Program-made: the position numbers and the translations under genes
Shown: piece by piece, positions 63,005 through 64,000 of the stretch
How positions within the stretch are numbered: the stretch's first letter is position 1
How the letters are laid out: every line of letters starts with the position of its first letter
Assembly (NCBI GenBank): GCA_030682575.1
Contig: JAUXNX010000001.1
Span: 248,001-312,000, forward strand
From: Gammaproteobacteria bacterium
GTDB taxonomy: Bacteria > Pseudomonadota > Gammaproteobacteria > Pseudomonadales > Pseudohongiellaceae
Reading direction: 5' to 3'
DNA length: 64,000 nucleotides
The notes under the pieces: model-generated
Seen by the model: only the letters and a program-made list of their open reading frames with translations
Databases searched by the model: none
What the model was told of the DNA's origin: nothing

Positions 63005-64000
63005 TTATTCTTCTGCGACTTTCACCAGTTGCTTGCCGAAGTTTCTTCCCTTGAGCAAACCACGGAAATATTCCGGAGCCCGCTCCAGGCCTTCACCAAT
63101 CGATTCGCGATAACGAAGCCGCCCTTCCTTCACCCACTGCCCGAGCTGCCTTGTAGCGTCCGGCCAACGCTCCATCCACTCAGTCACAACGAAGAAGCGG
63201 CTCTCGGGTTGATGGGCTGACAGGCGTTTGAAAATTTGCGTGGGATGATCAACCACGGTGATGTCTTCTGCATTGTAGTCGGAGACGTACCCACAAATGG
63301 GCACCCTGGCACCTTCATTCAGAAGAGGCGCGACGGTTCTGGCGACTTCTCCGCCAACATTCTCGAAATAGATATCGACCCCGTTTGGACACGCCTGTTT
63401 CAATTCCTGCGCAAGGTTGCCCGCCTTGTAGTCGATGCAGGCGTCGAAGCCCAGCTCCTCCTTGACATAGCGACACTTGTCCGCACCGCCCGCTATACCT
63501 ATGGCACGCAGACCCAGAATCTTCGCCATCTGTCCGACAACGGAACCGACAGCACCGGACGCGGCAGCGACAACCAGCGTTTCACCTGCCACCGGCTTGC
63601 CAAGTTCCAGCAATCCGAAATAAGCAGTCCGGCCCGGCATTCCCACGACACCAAGATGAGCAGACAGAGTCCCATTGTTCAGATCGACTTTCATCAGACG
63701 GGGCAGACTGTCATCCACCACAATCATGCTTTGCCACCCCATGTGTGCTGTCACGTAATCGCCCACCTGATACTTGTCGGACCGGGACTCAATGACAACT
63801 CCTGCAGACTCTCCCACCATTACCTCACCGATTTCCACGGGCTTGGCATAAGACTTCACGTCATTCATCCTGCCACGCATATAGGGGTCGAGCGAGAGCC
63901 ACAGCACCTTGATGAGTATCTGCCCATCGCGCAAAGCAGGCGTCTCTTCCTGGATTAAGCGAAAGCAACTGTCGTCTGGCTCTCCCAGCGGCCTTCTTGC
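63005..64000 (-). CDS. NADP-dependent MDR-family reductase (CurA/PTGR-like), N terminus outside window
   Basis: At least 331 residues; the reading frame is open to the window edge, where ARRPLGEP continues the family N terminus, so the true start lies outside. Zinc-free medium-chain dehydrogenase/reductase: LSLDPYMRGRM, the cofactor motif region AASGAVGSVVGQMAKILG and ENVGGEVARTV. The group reduces alpha,beta-unsaturated carbonyls (leukotriene B4 12-hydroxydehydrogenase, curcumin reductase CurA). A TTG at 63932-63934 is not a credible start. Confidence 0.93.
   Translation of the reverse strand, partial: ARRPLGEPDDSCFRLIQEETPALRDGQILIKVLWLSLDPYMRGRMNDVKSYAKPVEIGEVMVGESAGVVIESRSDKYQVGDYVTAHMGWQSMIVVDDSLPRLMKVDLNNGTLSAHLGVVGMPGRTAYFGLLELGKPVAGETLVVAAASGAVGSVVGQMAKILGLRAIGIAGGADKCRYVKEELGFDACIDYKAGNLAQELKQACPNGVDIYFENVGGEVARTVAPLLNEGARVPICGYVSDYNAEDITVVDHPTQIFKRLSAHQPESRFFVVTEWMERWPDATRQLGQWVKEGRLRYRESIGEGLERAPEYFRGLLKGRNFGKQLVKVAEE

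Overview
The window is a chromosomal segment of a Gram-negative, aerobic gammaproteobacterium. Evidence for this is the set of outer-membrane and lipoprotein genes (TonB-dependent receptor, several lipoproteins), class-typical housekeeping genes (rplU-rpmA-obgE, proB, UUG-started rpsT, ispB, murJ, folD, purU) and a rich fatty-acid/CoA metabolism with ETF-ubiquinone oxidoreductase. Base composition looks mid-50s percent G+C by eye, except for an AT-richer island at about 1.4-3.2 kb. The set resembles marine or oligotrophic lineages around Pseudomonadales (Pseudohongiella/OM182-like), but the genus cannot be fixed from the sequence alone. I found no tRNA, rRNA, CRISPR array, transposase or integrase.

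Layout. 1-0.8 kb: end of a GGDEF-EAL protein. 0.8-1.3 kb: a decayed TonB-like fragment and a strikingly G-skewed stretch. 1.4-3.2 kb: a small accessory island that looks like integron gene cassettes without an integrase, with two attC-like sites of about 80 bp flanking two unusual ORFs, followed by a HicAB toxin-antitoxin pair. 3.3-14.2 kb: FecR-like protein, then a one-carbon and glutathione-detoxification neighbourhood (purU, frmA, gloA, folD) interleaved with an MFS pump, an S9 peptidase, secreted proteins and an aminotransferase, closed by a REP-like inverted pair. 14.2-19.1 kb: DAHP synthase, a secreted methyltransferase, murJ, a Dps protein and a YebC-family regulator. 19.2-23.9 kb: a probable minus-strand operon of a DMT transporter, a small acidic protein, two molybdenum-storage-protein-like subunits and a multicopper oxidase. 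24-31.4 kb: DUF6491 lipoprotein, prolyl-4-hydroxylase-like dioxygenase, atypical Nramp-like transporter, GH17-GT2 glucan synthase, hydrolase and fabV. 31.5-36.5 kb: rpsT, proB, obgE, rpmA, rplU, ispB. 36.5-46.2 kb: LLM oxidoreductase, DUF4399 protein, acyl-CoA synthetase, a three-gene secreted/lipoprotein operon, ETF-QO. 46.4-51.5 kb: TonB receptor, then cupredoxin-DUF3034-truncated globin, and a second secreted methyltransferase. 51.7-57.4 kb: tiny zinc-ribbon protein, CoA transferase, nitroreductase, serine hydrolase, DegP/Q protease. 57.4-64 kb: membrane-tethered winged-helix regulator, FAD oxidoreductase, then acyl-CoA dehydrogenase, two SDRs and an MDR reductase running off the right edge.

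How the genes work together. PurU, FolD and FrmA all handle formyl or formaldehyde units, and GloA shares the glutathione theme. FabV, the acyl-CoA synthetase, acyl-CoA dehydrogenase, SDR/MDR enzymes, CoA transferase and ETF-QO fit fatty-acid or related acyl-CoA turnover, with electrons passed to ubiquinone. The most interesting units are the integrase-less cassette island, the molybdenum-storage-like operon with a multicopper oxidase and no visible molybdate or nitrogenase genes, the TonB receptor next to a cupredoxin/DUF3034/globin set, and the lipoprotein operon with an apparently catalytically altered peptidase domain.
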